A stretch of DNA of 64,000 bases from positions 1 through 64,000 of the forward strand of contig NZ_JBFRFB010000007.1 in assembly GCF_052114605.1 (NCBI RefSeq). Reading direction: 5' to 3'. A model generated the notes under the pieces. It did not search any database. It had not been told where the DNA came from and was given only the letters and a program-made list of their open reading frames with translations. Positions 42,714 to 51,664 of the stretch are shown here, one piece after another. This DNA is from Microvirga sp052114605 (GTDB lineage Bacteria; Pseudomonadota; Alphaproteobacteria; Rhizobiales; Beijerinckiaceae). The translations under genes were made by a program, and so were the position numbers. The first letter of the stretch is position 1, and each line of letters starts with the position of its first letter.

Positions 42714-44162
42714 ATGACTGAAACAATACGGGTTGTACGAAACGCGGCTTGGGTAGTTGGATGGGATGAGGATGCCTCGCAGCATGTCTACATGCAGGAT
42801 GTGGACGTGGCCTTCTCCAAAGGAGGCATCCTGCATATAGGCGCGTCTTATCAAGGGCGTGCCGATGAGGAAATACCCGGTTCCGGCCTCATGGTGATGC
42901 CGGGCCTCGTCAATATCCATTGCCATTCCGGCGATGAACCGATTGCGAAGGGCTTGTTTGAGGATGTCGGCACCGCTGCCCTCTGGGGCAACGCCCTTTA
43001 TGAATATTCCGCTTTGCTCGACGCTGACGAAGATGCAAAGGCAGCGTGCCAGACGGTGATGCTGGGCGACCTGATGCGCAGCGGCGTGACGACCCATCTC
43101 GATATCGCGTCACCCGCGCCGAAATGGCTTTCCCTGGCGGCCGAGAGCGGTTTGCGTTCCTACCTCGCACCGGGCTTCCGGGAAGCGCAGTGGCGCATGG
43201 CCGGCAGTCATCGCCTCGACTATGAATGGAACACGGCACAAGGACGCGAACGCTATGCCGAGGCGCTGGCTTTCGTGGACAAGGCCCGCACGCATCCCAG
43301 CGGCCGTATCGACGGCGTGGTTGCGCCATCGCAGATCGAGACTTGCTCCGAAGAGCTGATTCAGGAGGCGGTTTCGGAAGCCCGCAGCCGTGGGATGCGC
43401 ATCACCATCCATGCGGCGCAGACCATGGCCGAGCACGAGGAGCTGCTTCGGCGCACTGGCGAAACCGCCCCGGCCAAGTTGGAGCGTTTGGGTGTTCTCG
43501 GGCCGGACCTGATCCTGGGGCACTGCATTTTTCTCGATCACCATTCCTGGACCCGGCAGCGCAGCCGAGACGACCTCGCGCGGCTTGCTGGAAGCGGCAC
43601 TTCGGTCGCCCATTGTCCTGTCACCTTCGCCCGCAGCGGCATGACGCTGGAGAGTCTTGGCGCCTATCGGCGTGCAGGCGTCAATGTCGGCATCGGCACC
43701 GACAGCTATCCGTTCAACATGCTGGAAGAGATGCGAGAGGCGCTGATCTGCTCGCGCGTTTCAGGCCGCAGCGTCTTCGATCTCGATACCCGCGGCCTGT
43801 TTTCCGCGGCAACGACGGGCGGAGCGAAAGCTCTTGGACGCAGCGACATCGGACGATTGGCATCCGACGCCAAGGCGGACCTCGCCCTGGTGGATCTGAG
43901 CCATCCAGCCATGCAGCCGGTCCATGATCCGTTGCGCAACCTGATCCATTGTGCAGCCGAGCGCGCCATTCGCGATGTCTATGTGGACGGCGAAGCGGTC
44001 GTGAAGGACAGGCTCGTCGTCAACTTGGATTACGGCGGGGCGGTGCGTGAATTGCAGGATGCGCAGAAGCGCGCCAGCAGACGGGCTGCGCAGAACGACC
44101 CACAGGGCCGTCCCCTCTCCGTTCTCGCTCCCTATTCCCTGCCGCTCGCTCGTCGAGCTTGA
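42714..44162 (+). CDS. Atz/Trz-type metal-dependent amidohydrolase, copy 1
   Basis: The 482-residue protein shows the single-metal cytosine-deaminase/chlorohydrolase pattern: His69 and His71 (NIHCHSGDEP), a later His in TIHAAQTMAEHEE, GHCIFLDHHSW and Asp in GIGTDSYPFN. It should deaminate or hydrolyse an N-heterocycle or amidine. It is a clear paralogue of the protein encoded at 44886 (shared N-terminal W...WDE pattern, GHCIFL and GTDS-P-N sites). It lies 35 bp after the hydantoinase and 7 bp before the racemase, so it is operonic. The exact substrate is unknown. Confidence 0.85.
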   Translation: MTETIRVVRNAAWVVGWDEDASQHVYMQDVDVAFSKGGILHIGASYQGRADEEIPGSGLMVMPGLVNIHCHSGDEPIAKGLFEDVGTAALWGNALYEYSALLDADEDAKAACQTVMLGDLMRSGVTTHLDIASPAPKWLSLAAESGLRSYLAPGFREAQWRMAGSHRLDYEWNTAQGRERYAEALAFVDKARTHPSGRIDGVVAPSQIETCSEELIQEAVSEARSRGMRITIHAAQTMAEHEELLRRTGETAPAKLERLGVLGPDLILGHCIFLDHHSWTRQRSRDDLARLAGSGTSVAHCPVTFARSGMTLESLGAYRRAGVNVGIGTDSYPFNMLEEMREALICSRVSGRSVFDLDTRGLFSAATTGGAKALGRSDIGRLASDAKADLALVDLSHPAMQPVHDPLRNLIHCAAERAIRDVYVDGEAVVKDRLVVNLDYGGAVRELQDAQKRASRRAAQNDPQGRPLSVLAPYSLPLARRA

Positions 44163-44169
44163 GGCCGCC

Positions 44170-44838
44170 ATGAGCGCTTCGGTCTACGTTATCAATCCGA
44201 ATTCGTCGCAAGCCGTCACCTCTGCCATCGATCAGGCAGTGGCTCCCTTGAGAAGCGCCGATGGGCCGGACGTCGTGTGCCTTTCCCTGGCTGATGGACC
44301 GCCTGGCATCCAGTCGCAGCGGGATGTCGATAGTGTTATTGGCCCCATGTTGTGCAAGGCGTCCGAGTTGGAGGGCAGCGCAGGAGCCTTCGTCATCGCA
44401 TGCTTCTCCGATCCGGGTCTTCACGCCTTGCGCGAACAAAGCCGCCGCCGCGTCTTCGGCATCGCTGAATGCGGAGTGGTGAATGCGCTCACTCTCGGCC
44501 AGCGCTTCGGCGTTATCGCCATCCTGCCGACCTCTATCCCACGGCATCTTCGTTATTTCGGCGCCATGGGTGTCATGGATCGATTTGCCGCTGACCTCCC
44601 GATCGGATTGGGTGTTGCGGAGCTTTCCGACGAAGATCGGGCTCTCGGCCGGATGATCGAGGTCGGGCGCACGCTGAAAGATACGCATGGCGCCGATGTT
44701 CTCGTCATGGGTTGCGCAGGCATGGCCCGATTTCGCGCGGATCTGGAAGAGGCTGTCGGCATTCCCGTCGTCGAGCCGACGCAAGCTGCCGTCGCCATGG
44801 CTGTCGGCCATGTCCGCTTATCGTATCCGCTGAGTTGA
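44170..44838 (+). CDS. Aspartate/glutamate/hydantoin racemase family protein
   Basis: The 222-residue protein has the two-cysteine racemase site, Cys78 in VIACFSDPG and Cys182 in VMGCAGMARF, in the positions known for hydantoin racemase. INPNSS near the N-terminus is the substrate loop typical of this group. It would invert the C5 centre of a hydantoin so a stereospecific hydantoinase can use both forms. ATG 44170 gives a 7-bp gap after copy 1 of the amidohydrolase. The neighbouring hydantoinase supports the assignment. Confidence 0.88.
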   Translation: MSASVYVINPNSSQAVTSAIDQAVAPLRSADGPDVVCLSLADGPPGIQSQRDVDSVIGPMLCKASELEGSAGAFVIACFSDPGLHALREQSRRRVFGIAECGVVNALTLGQRFGVIAILPTSIPRHLRYFGAMGVMDRFAADLPIGLGVAELSDEDRALGRMIEVGRTLKDTHGADVLVMGCAGMARFRADLEEAVGIPVVEPTQAAVAMAVGHVRLSYPLS

Positions 44839-44885
44839 CCGAAGATATTCTGCACCGCGCCCTGCCTACTCTCATGGAGCCTGAA

Positions 44886-46340
44886 ATGACCGATGGCGTC
44901 GCCAAGACGACCCTTTTCCGGAACTGCGACTGGATCGTCGCCTGGGATGAAGCCGCTCAATCCCACACCTATCTCCGCAATGCGGATTTCGTGATCCAGG
45001 GCGCTGATATCGTCCATGTCGGCGAAGGCTATTCCGGCCCGGTCGATGATGAAGTCGATGCGAGCCGCATGATGATCATTCCGGGCTTCGTCAACGTACA
45101 TAGTCATCCTGGTCATGAACCGGGTTGGAAAGGCATGCTGGAAGAACTCGGCAGCCCGCGCCTCGGCCAGAGTTCGCTCTACGAGTTCATGCCGGTATTC
45201 CAGATCGGCCCTGAATACACGCGCCCGGCCCTACGAGTTGCGGCATCGGAACTCTTGAAGAGCGGCGTGACGACGATCTGCGATCTCGGCAGGCCCCGTG
45301 AGACATGGGCCGACGAATATGCGGAAACCGGCATCCGCGCGGTGCTTTGGGGGATGTTCCGGTCGGGCCCCTGGAAAACCACGAATGGTCACTCGGTGGA
45401 ATACGATCTCGATCCTGCCACGGGCGACCGATTGCTGCGGGAAGCCATTGACATCGCGGATGCCGCCTCAAAGCACCCGAGTGGGCGCATCACGGGCTTT
45501 ATCGGTCCGGCGCAGATCGACACCTGCACGGAAGGGCAGATCCGCGACGCACTCGATGCCGCACGCGAGCGCAACCAGCCGATCCAGATTCACGCTGCGC
45601 AGAGCATCGTGGAGTTCCAGGAGATCATGCGTCGCTACGGCTCCACGCCCATCGAGTGGCTGGACAAGATTGGAGCGCTCGGCCCCGACACGATCATCGG
45701 CCATTGCATCTTCCTGAATGATCATCCCTGGCTGCACTGGCCTCACGCCAACGATTTCGAGCGGCTACGCGACAGCGGCGCCCAGGTGGCACACTGCCCG
45801 GTCGTGTTCGCCCGGCGCGGCATCGCTCTCAACACTTTGAGCCGCTACGTGAAGGCCGGCATCCGCTGTGGCATCGGCACGGACAGCTTTCCGCACAACA
45901 TGCTCGATGAGCTTCGCATGGCTTGCTATGCAGGCCGCATCGTTGCGGGCAGCTTCACCGCTTCCACGACGCGGGATGCTTTCATGGCCGCGACCGCCGT
46001 CGGCGCCGACATGATCCGACGACCCGATCTGGGGCGCCTCGCACCAGGCTGCAAGGCGGATTTCTCTGTCGTCGACATGAACAACCCCTACATGCAGCCC
46101 GACTATGAACCGATCCGCAGCCTCGTCTATTCGGCGAATGACAGGGCTATCAAGGACGTCTATGTCGACGGCCTTCAGGTCGTGCGCAACGGAGAGGTTC
46201 TGAATTTCGACATCGACGAGGATCTCGACATGCTGCGTCGTGGCCAAGCAGAGGCCATTGCGGCCGCGCCTCAGCGCGATTGGGCCGGCCGCGGCCTCGA
46301 GGAATTGAGCCCGCGCGTGTTCCCGACACGCAACGGATAA
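44886..46340 (+). CDS. Atz/Trz-type metal-dependent amidohydrolase, copy 2
   Basis: The 484-residue protein has metal ligands His72 and His74 (NVHSHPGHEP), the His of QIHAAQSIVEF, GHCIFLNDHPW and Asp in GIGTDSFPHN. The conserved His-x-x-x-Glu of the cytosine-deaminase type is altered: where copy 1 has HAAQTMAEHEE this copy has HAAQSIVEFQE. Together with copy 1 it probably acts on two successive or related substrates. ATG 44886 follows GGAGC. A possible earlier ATG at 44874 lies 4 codons upstream. Last gene of the run on this strand. Confidence 0.84.
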   Translation: MTDGVAKTTLFRNCDWIVAWDEAAQSHTYLRNADFVIQGADIVHVGEGYSGPVDDEVDASRMMIIPGFVNVHSHPGHEPGWKGMLEELGSPRLGQSSLYEFMPVFQIGPEYTRPALRVAASELLKSGVTTICDLGRPRETWADEYAETGIRAVLWGMFRSGPWKTTNGHSVEYDLDPATGDRLLREAIDIADAASKHPSGRITGFIGPAQIDTCTEGQIRDALDAARERNQPIQIHAAQSIVEFQEIMRRYGSTPIEWLDKIGALGPDTIIGHCIFLNDHPWLHWPHANDFERLRDSGAQVAHCPVVFARRGIALNTLSRYVKAGIRCGIGTDSFPHNMLDELRMACYAGRIVAGSFTASTTRDAFMAATAVGADMIRRPDLGRLAPGCKADFSVVDMNNPYMQPDYEPIRSLVYSANDRAIKDVYVDGLQVVRNGEVLNFDIDEDLDMLRRGQAEAIAAAPQRDWAGRGLEELSPRVFPTRNG

Positions 46341-46363
46341 CTTGGAGGTTGCGCCAAACGCGA

Positions 46364-46389
46364 AAGGCCCCGGGCAATCTCGGGGCCTA
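46364..46389. terminator. Hairpin between convergent amidohydrolase genes
   Basis: AGGCCCCG and CGGGGCCT pair around an eight-base loop. A run of T is lacking on either side, so it is only a weak terminator candidate. Confidence 0.5.
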
Positions 46390-46421
46390 TCGATCGCGAG
46401 TGCCTATTGAAGCGGATTGAG

Positions 46422-48059
46422 CTAACGCGCCGTCTCTCCGTGACGGTCGAACACGATCTCTCCGCCACGGATCGTCAGATCGCATCGGGTATCGTTCAGG
46501 ATATCCTGGGGCGACGCCGATAGAAGGTCGCGCGAGAAGACCGCGACATCCGCCGCAAGGCCGGGAACGAGCCGGCCCCATTCGTGTTCGGCTTTGTTCA
46601 CATAAGCGCCGAATTCCGTGAACGCGGTGATCGCCTCTTCGATGGACACGATCTCCCGCGCGTCCATGACGGTTCCATGCGAGGTCATGCGGGTCAGCAT
46701 CGAGAAGAAGTTCGGGAATGGATTGATATCGCAGACGGGAGCATCGCTGCCGGCTGCGGGCTTGAAGCCGAGATCGATCCAGGTCTTCAGGGGATAGGAA
46801 GGTTTTGCTCTCTCCCCACCCAGGACGGAAATGTAAAGGTCGCCGAAATCATAGATGAACACAGGCTGCGGCACCGGCTGAACGCCGAGGCGCTTCATGC
46901 GGGCGTTCTGGTCCGCCCTGGCATAGCCGGCATGCTCGATCCTGTGACGGCGGTCCGGATCCGGCATGGCCTCGAGAGCGCGTTCGAACGCGTTAAGCGT
47001 CTGCTCGATGGCGGCATCGCCAATCGCATGAACGGCGAGCTGGTAACCCTTGGCATGGTAATCATGCACGAGGTCGTTCATCTCGTTGTCGTGCAGCAGC
47101 ATCAGGCCGGTGGTCCTGGGATCGCCGAGATAGGGCTCGCTCATCGCGGCCGTCCGCCCTCCGGCACTGCCATCGGTGAAAATCTTCACAGGGCCGACAC
47201 GCAGCATGGAATCTCCCACGCCCGTCACGACGCCATCAGCATAGGCCTGCTCGACAACTCCGCCCGGCCCACCGAGCAGACATTGCGTCGTCCGCACAGG
47301 CAGCCGACCGAGGCGCTGGGCCGTGCGATAGGCCGCGACCTCACGGTAGCCCGCCCTCATGCCGACGCCTGCATCCATGACGCTGGTGATGCCATAGGAC
47401 AGACAGGCCTGGCCTGCATCGTCGATGGCCTGAACAAGCTCCTGATCGGTAGGCTCCGGCAAGACGGCCTTGAGACGGTCACGCCCGGTCTCCGCCAGAA
47501 GGCCCGTCAATCGCCCGTCCCGCTGTTCGATGGCGCCACCTTGTGGAACAGGCGTCGTCTCGTCGATGCCCGCCAGTTCAAGCGCTCTCGAGTTACAAAT
47601 CGTCACATGTCCGCAAGCCCGCACGATCGCGACAGGATGATCCGGCGCGGCGGCATCAAGCTCCTCACGCAGGGGATGGCGTCCGACATCGAGCTCGAAC
47701 TGATCGTATCCCCGCCCTTGTATCCATTGACCGGGAGGTGTGACGGCGGCGCGCTGCCTGACCTTTTCCAAAAGCCCGGCGAGGGTCGGCGCGGATGAAG
47801 CGCGCACGTCCACATGCCCCATGATTACCCCGTAAGGAAGCAGGTGCATGTGAGAATCGCAAAGGCCCGGCGTGGCAAGACGGCCGGCGAGATCGATCAC
47901 CCGTGTCGATGGGCCGATCAGAGGCTGCATGTCGGCCGACGATCCTGCCGCGAGCACCTGCCCCGCCCACAAGGCGATTGCTTCGGTGACCTGTTCTGAA
48001 ATTCCGCGAAAGACGCGGCCGTTTGTAAGGACGATATCGGCTTTGGGAAGGATGGGCAT
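46422..48059 (-). CDS. YtcJ-type amidohydrolase (amidohydrolase 3 family)
   Basis: The 545-residue protein has His70 and His72 in CDSHMHLLPYG, a KIFTDGSAGG segment, AVHAIGDAAIEQ with the active His, HRIEHAGYAR, and a GSDAPVCDINPF end. These fit the YtcJ/LAF3 group of metal hydrolases, which includes N-substituted formamide deformylase. It is read opposite to the other catabolic genes and divergent from the ABC transporter (193-bp shared region). Substrate unknown, but the context fits amide or carbamoyl hydrolysis. Confidence 0.82.
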   Translation of the reverse strand: MPILPKADIVLTNGRVFRGISEQVTEAIALWAGQVLAAGSSADMQPLIGPSTRVIDLAGRLATPGLCDSHMHLLPYGVIMGHVDVRASSAPTLAGLLEKVRQRAAVTPPGQWIQGRGYDQFELDVGRHPLREELDAAAPDHPVAIVRACGHVTICNSRALELAGIDETTPVPQGGAIEQRDGRLTGLLAETGRDRLKAVLPEPTDQELVQAIDDAGQACLSYGITSVMDAGVGMRAGYREVAAYRTAQRLGRLPVRTTQCLLGGPGGVVEQAYADGVVTGVGDSMLRVGPVKIFTDGSAGGRTAAMSEPYLGDPRTTGLMLLHDNEMNDLVHDYHAKGYQLAVHAIGDAAIEQTLNAFERALEAMPDPDRRHRIEHAGYARADQNARMKRLGVQPVPQPVFIYDFGDLYISVLGGERAKPSYPLKTWIDLGFKPAAGSDAPVCDINPFPNFFSMLTRMTSHGTVMDAREIVSIEEAITAFTEFGAYVNKAEHEWGRLVPGLAADVAVFSRDLLSASPQDILNDTRCDLTIRGGEIVFDRHGETAR

Positions 48060-48252
48060 AGGCCACTCGCGCAGCAGGAAGCAGGTGCAGCATCAGCTGC
48101 AGTTGAGGAAAGTCGAGTTTGCATACCTTTTAGTCAACCTGCAAGATATGAGGCACATGACGTTGGGAAAATCTGTCCTTGAAACCTCGGTTGTTTCAGG
48201 TCTAGCTTAACGAGTTAGCGACCAGATAAGGCGCACGGAAAGAGGGAGTGAG

Positions 48253-49290
48253 ATGATGCAATCCAAAACTATGGCCCGTTGGCTTGCGATGGGCCTCGTC
48301 GCTGGTGTTACCGCCCTTTCGGCGGCGCCCGCCTCCGCCCAGGCAACGCTGGACACGGTCAAGAAGCGCGGCAAGATTCTTTGCGGCGTGTCACCGGTCG
48401 CCCCCGGCTTCTCTTATGCCGATGACAAGGGCGTTCGACGCGGCTTCGACGTCGATATCTGCCGTGCCATGTCGGCTGCGATCTTCGCCGATCCCGACAA
48501 GGTCGAATATGTTCCGCTCAACACCAATGTGCGCTTCCAGGCGGTTCAATCCGGCGAAGTGGACATTCTCTCTCGCCAGAACACTTGGAGCTTCTCCCGC
48601 GACGCGTCGCTCGGCCTCGATTTCGGACCGACGGTGTTCTACGATGGCCAGGGCCTGATGGCGCCCTCCAAGCTCAACGTGAAGAGCGCAAGCGAACTCG
48701 CAGATGCGGCGATCTGCCTGCTGCCCGGCACGACAACGCTTCAGAATCTGGAAGACTTCTTCCGTCCGAAAAACATCAAGTACGAATCCGTGGTGTTCGA
48801 GAATTCCGATGAGTGGCGCAATGCCTTCTTCAACGGACGCTGCGACGCCATCACCACCGACCGCTCGGACCTGGCGTCGGTTCGCGCCATCGCGAATGAT
48901 CCGTCGCTGTACGTCGTGCTGCCCGAGACCATCTCGAAGGAGCCGCTCGCCCCGACGATCCGCCAGAATGATCCGAACTGGCGCGATATCCTGAACTGGT
49001 CGGTTTACGCTCTCATCGGCGCCGAGGAAAAGGGTGTCACCCAGGCCAATGTCGATGAGCAGCTCAAGAGCGAGGATCCCGAGATTCAGCGAATGCTCGG
49101 CGTGAACGGCGATTTCGGAAAGATGCTCGGCCTCGACAACAAGTGGGCCTACAACATCATCAAATCCCTTGGAAACTACGGCGAAGTCTTCAACCGCAAT
49201 CTCGGCCCTGAAACCCGTCTGGGCCTAACCCGCGGCCCGAACGAGCTTTGGACCAAGGGCGGCCTGCTTTATGCGCCGCCGTTCCGGTAA
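48253..49290 (+). CDS. General L-amino acid ABC transporter binding protein (AapJ-like)
   Basis: The 345-residue periplasmic protein has a Sec signal (to about ASAQ) and the polar-amino-acid binding fold: GKILCGVSPVAPGFS, RGFDVDICRAMSAAIF, SGEVDILSRQNTWSFSRDASLGLDF and DEWRNAFFNGRCDAITTDRSDLA. It matches AapJ, the broad-range amino-acid binder of rhizobia. It is first in aapJ-Q-M. A strong hairpin follows it. GGGAGTGAG precedes ATG 48253. Confidence 0.9.
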   Translation: MMQSKTMARWLAMGLVAGVTALSAAPASAQATLDTVKKRGKILCGVSPVAPGFSYADDKGVRRGFDVDICRAMSAAIFADPDKVEYVPLNTNVRFQAVQSGEVDILSRQNTWSFSRDASLGLDFGPTVFYDGQGLMAPSKLNVKSASELADAAICLLPGTTTLQNLEDFFRPKNIKYESVVFENSDEWRNAFFNGRCDAITTDRSDLASVRAIANDPSLYVVLPETISKEPLAPTIRQNDPNWRDILNWSVYALIGAEEKGVTQANVDEQLKSEDPEIQRMLGVNGDFGKMLGLDNKWAYNIIKSLGNYGEVFNRNLGPETRLGLTRGPNELWTKGGLLYAPPFR

Positions 49291-49300
49291 TCTGAGATCG

Positions 49301-49324
49301 ACGGGCGGACGAAAGTCCGCCCGT
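49301..49324 (+). repeat. Stem-loop between AapJ-like and AapQ-like genes
   Basis: ACGGGCGGAC (49301-49310) and GTCCGCCCGT (49315-49324) form a perfect 10-bp stem with a GAAA tetraloop, then TTTC. It is too weak in U for full termination and fits a 3'-end stabiliser or partial terminator of the abundant binding-protein message. Confidence 0.8.
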
Positions 49325-49356
49325 TTCACCCTCAGCGGTCTCCGGAAAGGGTCATC

Positions 49357-50529
49357 ATGCGCGCCGATGCGTTGAGCGGGACAAGGCTCCTTTACAATCT
49401 TCGCTTTCGAGCCATCCTCTATCAAGCAATCGCCATCGGAAGCATCGTCCTTCTGGGGCTGTATCTGTTTTCGAACGTATCGGAAAAACTGGCCGAGCAG
49501 AATATCGCCACAGGCTTCGGCTACCTGAGCCGTGAAGCCGGCTTCGTCATCAGCCAGGCGATGATCGATTACAAACCCACCGATACATACGGCCGTGCCA
49601 TTCTGGTCGGCATCGTCAATACGATCTGGGTTTCTGCCTGGAGCGTTGCGCTCGCCACCATCCTCGGATTGATCGTCGGCATCGCCCGCCTTTCGCGCAA
49701 TCCGCTTCTCGCCTTTCTGGCCTTTCTCTATGTCGAGGCGCTCCGCAACGTCCCTCTCCTGCTCTACCTCTTTCTCTGGTACGCCCTGATCGTCACGAGC
49801 CTACCAGCCGTGCGCGAAGCTTGGGAGATTCTGCCTCACGTCTTCTTGAGCAACAGCGGTCTGACCGTGCCGTCCCTGGTGTGGAAGAGCGCCCATATGC
49901 TCATTCTCGCGGCGCTGATTTTCGGAGGTGCGCTTGCGCTTCTTCTGCATCGCCGCGCAATGGCCGAGCGCATCAGGACAGGGAGAGCCCGGACCAACTG
50001 GCCTTTCATTCTCCTCGCGCTTCTGGGACCGCCTATCCTCGCCGCGCTGATCCTGCAGCCCGATCTGACGGTCAGCATTCCGGAAAAGGGGCGCTTCCGC
50101 CTGACGGGCGGCTCGCAGCTCACGCCGGAATTCACCGCGCTTCTCGTCGGCCTTTCACTCTCCGCATCGGCAGGCATCGCCGAAATCGTGCGAAGCGGCA
50201 TCCTGTCGGTGCGCAAAGGGCAATGGGAAGCGGCGCGCGCATTGGGGCTGAGGGACGGTCTCAACATGCGCCTCATCATCCTGCCTCAGGGCCTTCGGGT
50301 CATCATTCCTCCGCTCACCAGCAGCTACCTGAGCATCTTCAAGAACTCGTCACTCGCCATTGCCATCGGCTATCCCGATCTTGTCATGGTTTCGAACACC
50401 ACCATGAACCAGACGGGACAGGCGATCGAGGGAATCGCGATCTTCATGCTGGTCTATCTGGGTCTGTCGATCCTCATTTCGCTGTTCATGAACTGGTACA
50501 ACAGCCGCGTTGCATTGAAGGAGCGCTAG
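49357..50529 (+). CDS. Amino acid ABC transporter permease (AapQ-like)
   Basis: The 390-residue membrane protein has an N-terminal helix and a core with the EAA loop (EAARALGLRDGLNMRLIILPQGLRVIIPP). The large periplasmic insertion between helix 1 and the core is typical of AapQ. It pairs with the AapM-like protein 3 bp downstream. Together they form the membrane channel of a polar-amino-acid transporter. Confidence 0.9.
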   Translation: MRADALSGTRLLYNLRFRAILYQAIAIGSIVLLGLYLFSNVSEKLAEQNIATGFGYLSREAGFVISQAMIDYKPTDTYGRAILVGIVNTIWVSAWSVALATILGLIVGIARLSRNPLLAFLAFLYVEALRNVPLLLYLFLWYALIVTSLPAVREAWEILPHVFLSNSGLTVPSLVWKSAHMLILAALIFGGALALLLHRRAMAERIRTGRARTNWPFILLALLGPPILAALILQPDLTVSIPEKGRFRLTGGSQLTPEFTALLVGLSLSASAGIAEIVRSGILSVRKGQWEAARALGLRDGLNMRLIILPQGLRVIIPPLTSSYLSIFKNSSLAIAIGYPDLVMVSNTTMNQTGQAIEGIAIFMLVYLGLSILISLFMNWYNSRVALKER

Positions 50530-50532
50530 GCG

Positions 50533-51645
50533 ATGACGACAGCGACTGACATTGCCGAGGCCCAGGTGAAGATGCCTTTGAAGAGAGAGACCGATGTGGA
50601 GCGTCGGTTCCTCCGCCGCACGCTGAAGCCTCTCATCGGAACGCCTGTCAATGCCGTCATTACGCTGGCCTGTCTGTGGGTTCTGTGGCTTGGCGTGAAA
50701 GGGGCTTACGGCTGGCTCGTGACTCGCGCCGTGACGGAAGGCGGGGCCCAGGCCTGTAAGGTAGGGAACGGCGCCTGTTGGCCTTTCTACGAAGCGAAGC
50801 TCCGTTTCATGGTTTTCGGGGTCTACCCTTACGCTGAGCATTGGCGCGTGCTGCTCGCCATGGTGCTCTTCCTGGGCGCCATCGGCATCACGATGATCCC
50901 GCGCTTCTGGAACAGGAACCTGCTCGTTCTCTGGGGCATCACGATCGTATCGACGGCAATCCTTCTCTGGGGCGGCATCTTCGGCCTGTCCTATGTGCCG
51001 ACAACCCAGTGGAGCGGCCTGCCCCTCTCCTTCCTGCTCTCGGCGGTCGGGCTGGCCTTCGGCTTTCCTCTCGGCGTGGTTCTCGCTCTGGCACGCTCAT
51101 CGAAGCTTCCCGCCATTCGCGTCATCGCCATCGTTTTCATCGAAGTGATCCGAGGCGTGCCGCTCATCAGCATCCTGTTCATGGCATCCGTCATGCTGCC
51201 GCTCTTCATGCCGAGCGGCATGACGGTGGACAAGCTGCTCCGCGCGCAGATCGCCATCATCATCTTCGCAGCCGCCTACATCGCAGAGGCGGTCCGTGGC
51301 GGTTTGCAGGCGATCCCACGAGGGCAGCACGAGGCCTCCAGCGCGATGGGACTGCATTACTGGCAGGCCATGCGCCTTGTCGTATTGCCTCAAGCCCTGA
51401 AGATCGCCATCCCGCCGCTGGTGAACATTTCCATCGGCTTCTTTCAGGACACGACGCTCGTCACGATCATCGGCCTTCTGGATTTCCTCTCCACCGTTCG
51501 CACGGCGATGACGGACCCGAACTGGGTGGGCATAGCGGTTCTGGAAGGCTACGTCTTCGCGGCCGTCGTGTACCTGGTGTTCTCCTACGGGATGGGCGCC
51601 TACAGCCGCTTCCTGGAACGCCGCATGCGCCTTGGGCACGACTGA
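50533..51645 (+). CDS. Amino acid ABC transporter permease (AapM-like)
   Basis: The 370-residue permease has an N-terminal cytosolic segment, several helices and the EAA loop (EASSAMGLHYWQAMRLVVLPQALKIAIPP). It matches AapM in length and layout. The gene that normally follows, encoding the ATPase AapP, is absent: the next gene begins on the opposite strand after 19 bp. Function therefore needs an ATPase from elsewhere in the genome. Confidence 0.9.
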   Translation: MTTATDIAEAQVKMPLKRETDVERRFLRRTLKPLIGTPVNAVITLACLWVLWLGVKGAYGWLVTRAVTEGGAQACKVGNGACWPFYEAKLRFMVFGVYPYAEHWRVLLAMVLFLGAIGITMIPRFWNRNLLVLWGITIVSTAILLWGGIFGLSYVPTTQWSGLPLSFLLSAVGLAFGFPLGVVLALARSSKLPAIRVIAIVFIEVIRGVPLISILFMASVMLPLFMPSGMTVDKLLRAQIAIIIFAAAYIAEAVRGGLQAIPRGQHEASSAMGLHYWQAMRLVVLPQALKIAIPPLVNISIGFFQDTTLVTIIGLLDFLSTVRTAMTDPNWVGIAVLEGYVFAAVVYLVFSYGMGAYSRFLERRMRLGHD

Positions 51646-51664
51646 GCATCAGTGGGAGCACCGA

